Part shown: in pieces, positions 7,489 through 16,741 of the stretch
Numbering within the stretch: position 1 is the first letter of the stretch
Layout of the letters: every line of letters begins with the position of its first letter
Assembly: GCA_030447945.1 (NCBI GenBank)
Contig: JAUJNV010000024.1
Coordinates: 1-28,547 of the forward strand
Reading direction: 5' to 3'
Length of the DNA stretch: 28,547 bases
Origin: Fimbriimonas sp.
Lineage (GTDB): Bacteria > Armatimonadota > Fimbriimonadia > Fimbriimonadales > Fimbriimonadaceae
Notes under the pieces: generated by a model
What the model saw: only the letters and a program-made list of their open reading frames with translations
Told to the model about the DNA's origin: nothing
The model's database searches: none
Program-made: the position numbers and the translations under genes

Positions 7489-8149
7489 GTGCCCATTCTG
7501 GCCTTGCTCGCGATCGCCGGAGTCTCTTGCACGAGGTCACCAGAGGTCGATCGTGCTCCCACACCCCCGGTCGTACGGGAGACGCTACCCAGAAGCGCAC
7601 CGTCCCTCGCGAAGCCCCGGCCCCTCGTGGTCGACAGCGCGATGACCCTCCCCGAGGCATTGGGGAAGAACGACTTCCCGCGGAGCGTTCTGGAGGACCA
7701 GCGGCTCGTGACGGTTCGCTACTACGGCTTCGATGAGAAGCTTCATGAGGGCCAACTGATCGTTCACCGAGACCTCGAAGCGGGAGGTGCGCGAGATCTT
7801 CGAGGAGATCCGCGAAAGCCGCTTTCCCCTGGCCAAGGTTGTCCCGATCGTGCGATACGGCTGGTCCGACGAGCGCTCCGTCGCCGACAACAACACCTCC
7901 GGCTTCAACTACCGCCGCGTCGAGGGCACCCGCGTTTTCTCCCGCCACGCCACTGGCCGCGCGCTCGATCTCAACCCCCTGTTGAATCCGTACGTAGGGC
8001 GCTCGTCCGAGCCTTACCGTCCCGAGGTGAAGGGCACCTTCACCCGCGAGAGCCCCGTCGTCCAAGCCTTCCTCCGCCGCGGCTGGAAGTGGGGCGGCCT
8101 CTGGAAGCAGAAGGACTATCAGCACTTTGAGAAGCCGCTGGGCCGTTGA
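7489..8149 (+). CDS. M15-family (D-Ala-D-Ala carboxypeptidase-like) metallopeptidase, one frameshift
   Basis: The first frame runs from the GTG at 7489 to about 7785 (AMTLPEALGKNDFPRSVLED, then LHEGQLIVHRDLEA). The second frame continues REIFEEIRESRFPLAKVVPI to the TGA at 8147. The joined protein of about 220 residues carries the M15 zinc signature SRHATGRALDLNP (His and Asp ligands) and DYQHFE (third ligand). Such enzymes trim peptidoglycan peptides. A short hydrophobic N-terminus ending AIAGVSC looks like a partial lipoprotein signal, so the true start may lie upstream or be disturbed by another indel beside the repeat element. The stop runs into the next heptamer array. Confidence 0.8.
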
Positions 8150-8275
8150 TCGTTGGTCGTTGGTCGTTGGTCGTTGTTCGTTGGTCGTTGTCCGTACTAG
8201 AAGTCGTTTGGACCCTAGTGAGCTGAGTCAGCATTCACGGTCCACGAGTCACGACCAACGACCAACGAACAGCGG
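8147..8275. repeat. heptamer-array palindromic element (GGTCGTT units)
   Basis: Five to six GGTCGTT-type heptamers, some degenerate, lie at 8151-8197. They are answered by the complementary ACGACCAACGACCAACGAAC near 8250-8271. Between the arms lies about 50 bp of unique sequence containing CCGTACTAG. The left arm starts inside the stop codon of the M15 peptidase gene. Confidence 0.75.
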
Positions 8276-8284
8276 TACGCCCCC

Positions 8285-9338
8285 ATGTCCCGGACAATGC
8301 TGGCCGCCGTGATCGAGGAGATTGGGAAGATGCCTCTGCGCGAGGTGCCGGTGCCGGTGCCGGCGCGGGGGGAGGTGCTGGTGCGGGTGAAGGCGTGCGG
8401 CATCTGCATGACGGACTACTCCGCCTACAACGGACGGCGGATGGACTGGGAGGCTGGATCGATCCTCGGGCACGAGTTCGCGGCGTCGTGGAGGAGCTTG
8501 GGGAAGGGGCGGCGGAGGATGTCAACCATTGGGCGGTGGGAGACGAGGTCGTGGTGAGCCCTGTGGTCCACTGCGGGCAGTGCGCGAACTGCCGCCGGGG
8601 ATGGAGCACTACTGCCTCAATGGACAGGTGATCGGCGGCGAGGGCAGCCGACGAAGCGGAACGGCGCGTTCGCCCAGTACGTTGCCGTGCCGGTCCAAGC
8701 GCTTTACCGGAAACCTGCGAGCGTCTCCAGAGTCCGCCGCCGAGACGGAGCCGCTGGCGGGGTCGTGGAAGGGGATGATCGAGTATTCGCAGCTTCGGTG
8801 CCCGGAGGACGTCGTGATCCTTGGTGCGGGGAGCATGGGGCTGCTGCTGACGCAGGTCGCGGCCTCCGGCGGCGCGGGGCGGCTCGTCTGCGTGGACGTG
8901 GAGGACTGGCGGCTGCACAAGGCCCTCGAACTCGGCGCGACCCACACGATCAACTCACGCACGGAAGACCTCAAGGCACGGGTCGCGGACATCCTGCCGG
9001 AGGGACCGGACATCGTGTTCGAGGCCGCGGGAGCCTTAGCCGCCGCGGAAGACGCCTTCGCCCTCGCCCGCCGCGGCACGCGGCTCAACATGTTCGGCGT
9101 GATCGTCCCCGGCACGATCCCCATCTCGCCGGCCGAGGTCCACTGGCTGGAGACCGGGTCGACGCCTCTTTCTCCGTCACCCCCCGCGCCATGATGAACA
9201 GCCTTCGGCTGATGGAGCGCGGCAAGGCCGATCCTCGAAGATCGTCACCCACCGCTTCCCTTTTCCGAGATGCCCCAAGCCCTCGAGGCGATGGAAGCCA
9301 CCGACCGGATCAAAGTGATGATCCTGCCCGACGCGTAG
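8285..9338 (+). pseudogene. zinc-dependent medium-chain alcohol dehydrogenase, frameshifted
   Basis: The pieces form a full medium-chain dehydrogenase of about 350 residues. VRVKACGICMTDYSAYNG holds the catalytic-zinc Cys and GHEFA follows it. VVVSPVVHCGQCANCRRG is the structural-zinc loop. VVILGAGSMGLLLTQVAA is the NAD(P)-binding Rossmann motif. SEMPQALEAMEATDRIKVMI is the C-terminus. About six breaks lie near 8485, 8600, 8650, 8735, 9160 and 9235. The family oxidises alcohols or polyols (sorbitol or threonine dehydrogenase type), and the substrate cannot be named. The ATG at 8285 follows the repeat element closely without a clear ribosome site. The 8755-9150 stretch is uninterrupted. Confidence 0.85.
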
Positions 9339-9350
9339 AGCCTAGGGCCG

Positions 9351-9418
9351 TTCGAAAGCCCAATCCTCCCGTGGCACCGGCACTCCTGCCGGTGCCACGG
9401 GAGGACAGGCTTTCGAAT
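9351..9418. terminator. long perfect hairpin after the alcohol dehydrogenase gene
   Basis: An outer 10-bp stem (TTCGAAAGCC with GGCTTTCGAA) encloses a perfect 18-bp stem, 9365-9382 with 9387-9404, around a CTCC loop. No U-tract follows. It could end transcription on either strand or be a REP-like dispersed palindrome. Confidence 0.55.
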
Positions 9419-9485
9419 GAATGGTATTCGAGGGCGTAGGCAACCCCCAGACCTAGAGCAAGGTCAAACGAGAACGGAGAAACCT

Positions 9486-9727
9486 ATGAGCACCGATTAC
9501 GATCCGATCCGTCGTGATGACGATCTTCAGGGCGATGCGCCGGACGAGGGCTATGGCGACGATGTGATCACGGACGGAACCGGTGATCTTGCTGAAGCGG
9601 AGCCGTCCGGCGGGGAATCCGCCGATCCGAGTCGGTGAAGATCGAGGACGAAGTCCGGGGCAGCGGCAACGTGGCGGACTTGTTGGACGAGGCTGAGGAA
9701 GACCCTCCGGAGGAAGTGGAGCAATAG
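9486..9727 (+). CDS. small acidic, probably disordered protein, one frameshift
   Basis: From the ATG at 9486 (preceded by ACGGAGAAACCT, a fair ribosome site) the frame reads MSTDYDPIRRDDDLQGDAPD and stops at 9638. Another plus frame continues with KIEDEVRGSGNVADLLDEAE to a TAG at 9725. Joining them gives about 80 residues, about a third Asp or Glu, with no hydrophobic core. No domain is recognised. It resembles in style the acidic proteins at 10754, 11448 and 13543. If the shift is real, only the 50-residue first part is made. Confidence 0.5.
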
Positions 9728-9928
9728 GACGGTGCATCCCCTCTCCGCGACGTCAGCGCCGCCCCCGCCGGATCCTTTGGAGTGCGGCGACCCTGTCCCT
9801 TAGAGAAAGGGCCGCTTTCGTAAGGCGGCCTGACGCTGTCCTGCACCTACAGCTTCTCGAACAGCTCCACGCGCGCGAGGGCGCTACAGAAAGCGGCGCT
9901 GAAGGACCGCACTCAAAGTCGGAGGGGC

Positions 9929-10638
9929 TCAGGGCTCTGCCGCGATGTCGGCGGCGGTGATGATGCCGAGGATCTTGATGGAGGGCTTGCCGCTGGGCGT
10001 GATGAACAGCGCGAGGAGCAGCGGGTCTTCGCGGAACCGGAGGGCGGCGTCGCCGAGCGGCGTGTCGGGGCGGACGCAGGCCCAGCGGTCGAGCCGCTTC
10101 TCGAAGGGGACCAGATCGCCCACGGTTCCGATGTCCAGATCCACCAGCCCTCGCGCCGCCGGTGCTCGTGCGCGAGCCAGCGGGCGAACGCGCTCAGGGT
10201 GAGCACGCCCCGCAGCGCGCGTCCCTCGACCAGAGGGTACTGCGAGTAGGACGAGCCGTCGACGAGGGCGAGCATCTCGCCCAGCGGCTGATCAACGTCG
10301 AGCGTCACGACCTCCCCGAGCAGTGCCTCGGCGCGGCGGGGATTCACGATGCGCTCCACGGCGGCCTCCAGGCGCGAGACGGTGAATTCCGACGGCACGA
10401 AGGGGGGCTGCGAGCCGTGCGAGTGGACCAGCACGTTGCGCAGCTCCGCGAGGTCGCGCAGGGCGGCTTCGTCGCCCGCTCGGCGCGGGTAGCGCCGTAG
10501 GTAGTTCTGCAGGACGCTCTTAAACGGCGTGCCGCGATCCTCGCGCATCGCCCGATGGAGGAAGCCGTCGAGGCGATTGTAGGCCTCCAGGTACCGATCG
10601 AAAAGCGAGCTTGATTCCATGTCCGAGGGGAGGCTCAT
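9929..10638 (-). CDS. HEPN-like domain fused to a CBS pair, one frameshift
   Basis: Residues about 7-85 (SSLFDRYLEAYNRLDGFLHR, LRDLAELRNVLVHS) look like an all-helical HEPN-type domain. RNVLVH matches the R-x4-H RNase signature. Residues about 95-236 form a CBS pair (LGEVVTLDVDQPLGEMLALV, YSQYPLVEGRALRGVLTLSA, WACVRPDTPLGDAALRF, IKILGIITAADIAAEP), which normally binds adenine nucleotides. The frame changes near 10148; one missing C would restore GLVDLDIGT. The ATG at 10638 is preceded by AAGGA at a normal distance. Proteins of this design are known as uncharacterised CBS proteins. An RNase controlled by a nucleotide is inference. Confidence 0.75.
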
Positions 10639-10753
10639 CCTAGCACGTCCTTCGCGCGGAAAATGCCGAGGCAACCTGCGGCGGATTAGGGCGGTCGTAG
10701 AGGGAGAAGCGCCGGCAGGCGGCCGTGGCGCGAGAACGGAGGAGAGCAGAGCG

Positions 10754-11344
10754 ATGATCGAGAACGACAACCTGACGGCAGGCGGCGGTGGCAACGAGCC
10801 CGACCGTGAACCGAACGAGGACATCACCGGGGGCGGCCTGGGCGGCGGCTCGCTCGGAGCGGGGGTTCTTCCGCACCACCTCGGCTTTGGAGCCGAGGAC
10901 ACGGGCCCGCACCTCGGCGAGGACACGCTCGACGCGCGCGGCGTCGGAGACACGGCCTCCACCCCCGGCTTCACAGGCGGCGTGGGCGGAGGCCCGGACG
11001 GCGATCTGGGCGGCGGCGGAGACCTCACGGGGGGTGATTTTGGCGGAACCGCCCTCGACGACGCGGGGCCGATCGAGGACGAGAGCGGCCTCACCGACGG
11101 CGCGGCTCTGGGGGGAGGCGACCTCACGGCCGGCGGCGCGGGCGGCATTGGCGGCTTGGACGCCGGAGCGGTATACGGCGGCGGAGCCACGGGCGGAGGT
11201 GCGGACGCCGGCTACGGGGGCACCGGCGGAGGCGACCTCGGCGCGGCCGCCGGGAGCGAAGTCTCGGGCGGGGCCTCCGGAGCGGGCCTTCCCGACGCCC
11301 AGGGAGTGCCGGGAACGGGAGGCACGAGCGACCGGAGTGCCTAG
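10754..11344 (+). CDS. glycine-rich low-complexity acidic protein
   Basis: This intact 196-residue protein starts at the ATG at 10754 after a strong GGAGGAG. It begins MIENDNLTAGGGGNEPDREP and then consists mainly of Gly, Asp, Ala and Thr with many GGG and GGDLTGG-like runs. There is no signal peptide, transmembrane segment or recognised fold. The opening M-x-E-N-x-NLT resembles the protein at 11448 (MMDNKNLTTQ), so the two may be paralogues that diverged by repeat expansion. Codon use is ordinary for the window. Function unknown. It is divergent from the HEPN-CBS gene. Confidence 0.65.
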   Translation: MIENDNLTAGGGGNEPDREPNEDITGGGLGGGSLGAGVLPHHLGFGAEDTGPHLGEDTLDARGVGDTASTPGFTGGVGGGPDGDLGGGGDLTGGDFGGTALDDAGPIEDESGLTDGAALGGGDLTAGGAGGIGGLDAGAVYGGGATGGGADAGYGGTGGGDLGAAAGSEVSGGASGAGLPDAQGVPGTGGTSDRSA

Positions 11345-11430
11345 GGGAGAGGTTAGGGATTAAAAGGGAGAGGGTTGAGGTACCAGCCCTTCTCCGATCT
11401 CTCTCCTCTGGCCTCTAACCTCTAACCTGA
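11345..11430. repeat. palindromic tandem-array element, inverted relative of the one in cdaR
   Basis: On the minus strand it reads GAGGTTAGAGG-type heptamers, then GGAGAAGGGCTGGTACCTCA, then a pyrimidine arm ending CTAACCTCTCCC. The 20-base core differs by one base from the core at 3016-3138. It separates the glycine-rich gene from the acidic gene at 11448. Confidence 0.8.
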
Positions 11431-11447
11431 AGAAGGATCAAGGACCT

Positions 11448-11774
11448 ATGATGGACAACAAAAATCTAACGACGCAAGGGAGCGATCCGGACCGGCCGAG
11501 CGCGGGGGTCGGGGCTTTGGAAGAGGGGCTGAAGGAGGCCGGGAACGAGGGGACGGGCGGACTAATCGGCGCGGGAGCCGGCGACGAGGCGCAGGGCGAG
11601 ATCGTATCGCCGCGCGAGTTCCTCTCCGGTGGCACGGCGGCCGCGTTCGCTCCCGAAGACGCCCCTCTGACCGCCGAGGACGTGCACGCCTACGACGAGA
11701 ATCTGGCCGACGCGGGCACCGCCGTCGGCGACGGCCTCGGCAAGGACGACGATGCCATCGGCATGACGATCTAG
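11448..11774 (+). CDS. small acidic protein of unknown function
   Basis: This 108-residue intact protein begins MMDNKNLTTQGSDPDRPSAG and ends in an acidic tail (AVGDGLGKDDDAIGMTI). The central LSGGTAAAFAPEDAPLTAED suggests a soluble, weakly structured protein. The ribosome site (AAGGAT/AAGGACC) lies just upstream of tandem ATG codons at 11448 and 11451. Its N-terminus is like that of the glycine-rich protein at 10754. The CHY zinc-finger gene follows after 3 bp, so the two probably share a transcript. No family recognised. Confidence 0.6.
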   Translation: MMDNKNLTTQGSDPDRPSAGVGALEEGLKEAGNEGTGGLIGAGAGDEAQGEIVSPREFLSGGTAAAFAPEDAPLTAEDVHAYDENLADAGTAVGDGLGKDDDAIGMTI

Positions 11775-11777
11775 AGC

Positions 11778-12134
11778 GTGGTCCGAGCCGTGCACGGAGT
11801 GGAGGTTCACGGTCTCGACGTGGGTCCGCGTACGGAGTGCGTTCACTACCGCTCCGCACTCGACATCGTCGCGATCCGCTTCGCCTGCTGCGGCGCGTAC
11901 TACCCCTGCTTCGAGTGCCACCGGGCCGTCGCGAGCCACGCCCCGCAGGTGTGGCCGAGGGAGCGCTTCGACCAAAAAGCGATCCTTTGCGGCGCTTGTG
12001 GCGCGGAGATGACGATCAACGAGTACCTGGCCTCGGACTCCCAATGCCCTCGGTGCCACGCTCTCTTCAACCCCGGCTGCACCGGGCACCGACACTTGTA
12101 CTTCGAGAACGGCGAACACCTGCAGGGCACGTAG
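11778..12134 (+). CDS. CHY zinc-finger protein
   Basis: This 118-residue protein has the CHY-type zinc-finger layout: GPRTECVHYRSALDIVAIRF, then CCGAYYPCFECHRAVASHA, CGACGAEMTINEYL and CPRCHALFNPGC, ending GHRHLYFE. The Cys and His pairs would bind about three zinc ions. Bacterial members are mostly uncharacterised; the yeast relative Hot13 acts in mitochondrial redox work. The GTG at 11778 starts 3 nt after the stop of the preceding acidic gene, which indicates coupling. No Shine-Dalgarno sequence is seen. A few bacterial CHY proteins are about this length. Confidence 0.85.
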   Translation: MVRAVHGVEVHGLDVGPRTECVHYRSALDIVAIRFACCGAYYPCFECHRAVASHAPQVWPRERFDQKAILCGACGAEMTINEYLASDSQCPRCHALFNPGCTGHRHLYFENGEHLQGT

Positions 12135-12271
12135 CCGCCGCGCCTCTCGGCGGCTATGTGCCATGAGGATTGCCGAGAATCACCTCTTACGGTAGAGCCA
12201 ACACGGGGCGCAAAGAGAGGTTGTCTCGCTGATCCGGGAACAGGCCCCCTGATCGTCCCGTAAGGATCGAC

Positions 12272-13459
12272 ATGTCAAGGCTATCGGCCTCCTTTGCTTT
12301 TGCTCTCGTAGTGCTTGCGGCTCGTCCAGCGGTTGCCGGCCAGGCGGGCGGTCCGAAAGTCGGCGATCCGGCTCCCGAAATGAATATCGAGCGGCTGCTC
12401 CAGGCGCCCTCGGGACAGAAGACGGACCTTGCCTCGCTCCGGGGGAACGTCGTGGTGCTGGAGTTCTGGGCGACCTGGTGCGCGCCGTGCATCGCGGCGA
12501 TGCCGCACATGAACGAGCTTGCGAAGAAGTACGAGGGCAAACCGGTGCGGTTCGTGTCGGTCAGCGACGAGTCAGCCGAAAAGGTGCAGGGCTTCCTGAA
12601 GCGGGGGTTGCTAAAGTCGTGGGTCGGCATCGACGCCGACGCGTCGCTGCTCAAGGCGTACGGCGTGCGGTCCATCCCGCGCACGATCGTCATCGACAAG
12701 CAAGGGCGAATCGCCGCCATGACGTACCCGACCCAAGTCGATGAGAAAATGTTGGACCGTGTCCTGGCGGATTTGCCTGCCGTCGCGGCGCCGGTCGCGC
12801 CTCCGGACGCCGCGCCGACCGGTCCCGCTGCCCCAAAGCCCGCTGCGCCGCTGTACCAGATGGAGATCCGCCCGACGACGGATGTCAACGGGTTCGTCAT
12901 GACCAACCCCGGTGAAGGCGTGATCCAAATGGGAGCCCAGTCGCTGGGCGGGATCCTCCAGACGGTCCTTCAGACCACGTCCAAGCGATTGGTTCTCGAG
13001 GGTGCCCTGCCGACGGATAAGTTCAATGTCAACGCTCAGGTGCCCAAGGCCGTCGCCGACACGCTGTTCCCGACGCTGAGGCAGATGGTCGAGACCACGT
13101 TCAGCCTGGAGATTCGCAAGGAAACCCGTCGGCTGCCGGTCATCGTGCTCACCGCTCCTTCCGGATCGGGCCCGGAACTCAAAGTCTCCCAAGACAAGGG
13201 TTTTCACGCCTCCAGCTCGCCGGGCATCTTTGCCGTGCAGTCGGCTCCGCTTCGGTCGATGCACGGCTACCTGGAGAATCAGTTCGACCGGATCGTGGTG
13301 GACGAGACGAACCTCACGGGCAAGTACGACTATTTGCTCAAGTTCACGCAAGGGGACCTCGCCTCGCTGCGGAACGCGCTTCGCGAACTCGGAATCCATA
13401 CGAAAGAGGAGACGCGGGAGATGGAGGTCCATGTGGTTCGGCCCCGTCCCGCGGGTTAG
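12272..13459 (+). CDS. exported thioredoxin-like protein fused to a TIGR03435 domain
   Basis: This intact 395-residue protein has an N-terminal signal peptide (LSASFAFALVVLAARPAVAG). A TlpA/redoxin domain follows (about residues 30-165) with the active site EFWATWCAPCIAAMPH and the cis-Pro motif SIPRTIV. After a Pro/Ala linker, residues about 190-392 match the TIGR03435 (DUF3738) family (FVMTNPGEGVIQMGAQSLGG near the start, IVVDETNLTGKYDYLLKF near the end). This family is abundant in Acidobacteria and poorly understood. The thioredoxin part probably reduces or isomerises disulfides outside the cytoplasm. The start is fixed by AAGGA 5 nt before the ATG. It has no cotranscribed neighbour. Confidence 0.92.
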   Translation: MSRLSASFAFALVVLAARPAVAGQAGGPKVGDPAPEMNIERLLQAPSGQKTDLASLRGNVVVLEFWATWCAPCIAAMPHMNELAKKYEGKPVRFVSVSDESAEKVQGFLKRGLLKSWVGIDADASLLKAYGVRSIPRTIVIDKQGRIAAMTYPTQVDEKMLDRVLADLPAVAAPVAPPDAAPTGPAAPKPAAPLYQMEIRPTTDVNGFVMTNPGEGVIQMGAQSLGGILQTVLQTTSKRLVLEGALPTDKFNVNAQVPKAVADTLFPTLRQMVETTFSLEIRKETRRLPVIVLTAPSGSGPELKVSQDKGFHASSSPGIFAVQSAPLRSMHGYLENQFDRIVVDETNLTGKYDYLLKFTQGDLASLRNALRELGIHTKEETREMEVHVVRPRPAG

Positions 13460-13837
13460 GACGAGCGCTGGGCGAACCGCTACGGCCTCTGCTTCGTCCC
13501 CAGGTAACGCCCTCTTGGGGTGACAAAGGAGGCAACGAGAAAATGGGCGCTGACAACAGGGACGCATTGCCGGCGGAAGATGGCGGGTTGCCGCCCAACG
13601 AGATTGGGACGCGGCCGCCCAAGCCCCGGGACGAGAAGAACTCGGATCAGGGGAGGATCCAGGCGAGCTACGACGCCCAGAGCAAGGAGCGGGGCACCCG
13701 CCGGGGCAATCAGGTCGGGAACCACCGCGACGACTTCGACGGCCTGGAAGACCCCTCGCTAGGCAAGCCTCAGAAGAAGGACGAAGGCGAAGGCGGAACC
13801 CCCGCAGGTCCCGGGGGGGATAGGCGTCTTCTGGGAG

Positions 13838-15026
<1,189 letters not shown>

Positions 15027-15027
<1 letters not shown>

Positions 15028-15138
15028 GTGTTGGGTGTTGGGTGTTGGGTGTTGGGTGTTGGGTGTTGGGTGTTGGGTGTTGGGTGTTGGGTGTTGGGTG
15101 TTGATTCCCCAATACCCAAAACCCAACACCTAAAACCC
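15027..15138. repeat. eleven perfect GGTGTTG heptamers plus a complementary arm
   Basis: Eleven uninterrupted copies of GGTGTTG fill 15027-15103. GATTCCCCAA then leads to the short complementary arm ATACCCAAAACCCAACACC. The array begins in the aroF stop codon and the closing arm reaches the end of the convergent S41 gene. Perfect copies suggest recent expansion, so copy number may vary between strains. Confidence 0.9.
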
Positions 15139-16286
15139 TTTCCTGGTCGCCTTCTCCAACTGCCTCAGCCCCTCTTCCAACGTGAGGTCCCTGCCTGCGT
15201 CGCCGAACTCCCGCAGTACGCGGACGTGGGGATGGACTCCGTTGTTCTCGAGCGTCTGTCCGTCGGTCTTGACGCGCACCATCGGGATCTCGAGGTACGA
15301 GCCGTCGCTCAGGCGCATGGGCGACGTGCCCAGAACGGCCCGCCGTGCGCGAGCCGACGAGGGTGGCGCGGCCGCTCTTCTTGAAGATGTAGGCGAGGAC
15401 CTCCTTGGCGCTGCGCGAGCCCTCGTTGATCAAGACCACCAGCGGCTTGCCGTAGCCGTAGGGCTGGCGGAGGCTCTGCTCGCCGAAGCCCCACTCGAGC
15501 GTGATGTCGGGCCGGAAGAAGGGGTCGCCGTACCCTTCGGGACGACCGCCGAAGCCGTCGCGCAGGTCGAGGATGAATCCATCGGTCTCGTAGAGCTTGC
15601 CTAGCGCCGCGCCGAGGAGAGCGCTCTTGAACTCCTCGGAAGCCTGCGTCCAGAGGTGGAAGTAGCCGAACTTGCGCCCTTTCCGCTCGATGATGCGGGC
15701 ACTCTCCCGGGTCGCGTCGAGGAACATCTCCCCGGCGGGCTCCTTGCGGACCGTCATCTCCGGCGTCGTCCAGTTTCGGCCGCGACGGCGCACGCTGGAC
15801 CTTCTCCGAGCCCCGCAGAGAGCCAATGGGCGAGAACGGCTCAGAACCTTGCGGAGGACCAGGTCGCCCTTTCGAAGCCCCGCCTTCTGCGCCTCCGCCG
15901 CCCTCGGTGACCATCTGCACGGTGTAGCCGTCGGGGCCGGGGCGGAACCAGGCTCCGACGTGAGGCATCTCCTCCGGCTCCTTGGGCCGGGAGAGGCTGT
16001 CCATGAGGTAGTACCCCTGGTCGTCCGGGGTGAAATAGGCGAAGTGGGAGTCGCCGAACTCCCGGATCATCGCGTTGAGGGTCGCGCTAAACTCGTGCGG
16101 GGTCTTCGCCGCCTTCGCGCGGGGCGCGTAAGCGCCCAGGAGCCGGTCCATCTGCTCTTCCGTTCCTTACGCGCGTAGTACCGCGTGCGGATGGCGGCCG
16201 CGGCCTCGTCCCACGTCTTGGCGTAGCTCCGGTCGGCGGCCGAACCCGAGAGAGAGGAGAAGGACGAGAAGGGGAAGCGCCACCAT
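15130..16286 (-). pseudogene. exported S41 (C-terminal processing) protease, frameshifted
   Basis: The pieces form a protease of about 385 residues. A signal peptide follows the ATG at 16286 (MVALPLLVLLLSLGFG, with AGGAAG upstream). Next come DRSYAKTWDEAAAAIRTRYY, MDRLLGAYAPRAKAAKTPHE, a PDZ-like part (GYTVQMVTEGGG) and the S41 core. The core holds RKFGYFHLWTQASEEFKSAL, DGFILDLRDGFGG, and KPLVVLINEGSRSAKEVLAY carrying the catalytic Ser (SRSAKE). It ends GQTLENNGVHPHVRV. These enzymes act on proteins in the periplasm or outside the membrane. Breaks lie near 16237, 16165, 15885, 15800 and 15335. It is convergent with aroF. Confidence 0.85.
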
Positions 16287-16394
16287 CGTCACTTCCTACT
16301 CGGCCCCGCTTGCGGATGATTCCATTTCACTTACCGCCGGTAGCCTGATGCTCGCTGGGGGCCAGCCTTAGTCTTTGCTAAATGCGGGCTCTAC

Positions 16395-16596
16395 TGACTT
16401 CGTCTTAGGAGGGTTACGCCCGCAGGGCGTGTAGTCGTCGCGCCCGGCGACGCCTGGACTCGTCATCGGCACGCACTGTCCTGCGAAGCATGCACCGGAG
16501 GCTCCGCAGACGGTGTCGTGCGGGGAGAAACACCCAGGGGTCGCGGCGCGCGACGACTACACGCCCTCCGGGCGTAACCCTCCCAAGACGAAGTCA
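16395..16596. repeat. large imperfect palindrome upstream of rplA
   Basis: Arms of about 49 bp (16395-16443 and 16548-16596) match with about three differences; the core TTACGCCCGCAGGGCGTGTA has one mismatch. The 100-bp centre contains further short inverted repeats (CCGGCGACGCCTGG against CCAGGGGTCGCGG, and CCGGAGGCTCCG). It has no coding sense and no transposase. It fills most of the 455-bp gap between the S41 gene and rplA. It could be a MITE-like element or a strong RNA hairpin. Confidence 0.8.
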
Positions 16597-16741
16597 ACAG
16601 AACTCCACCCGCTATTTCCGGCCACTCGCCTCTAGTCGGGCGCCCTCGCGCTTCACGAACGTTCCGAGTAGCCCGAGGTACACTGACAAACTCCCGTGGG
16701 AGGCCGATTTAATCGGCCGACTGCACCACAAGGTGAATCTC

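Noticed and set aside
4993..9338. alternative genetic code or programmed frameshifting as the cause of broken genes
   Set aside because: Breaks are too many, lie at no shared slippery site, and go in both directions. Neighbouring genes read normally with the standard code.
10639..11190. N-terminal extension of the HEPN-CBS frame on the minus strand
   Set aside because: It is Pro/Ser/Arg-rich shadow sequence opposite the Gly-rich gene. The ATG at 10638 has an AAGGA site and matches the domain start.
12611..13567. minus-strand open frame across the thioredoxin-TIGR03435 gene
   Set aside because: It is a shadow of a clear gene on the other strand.
16490..16741. N-terminal extension of the rplA frame
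   Set aside because: It reads through the palindrome, adds 84 residues not found in L1, and the TTG at 16742 has a proper ribosome site.
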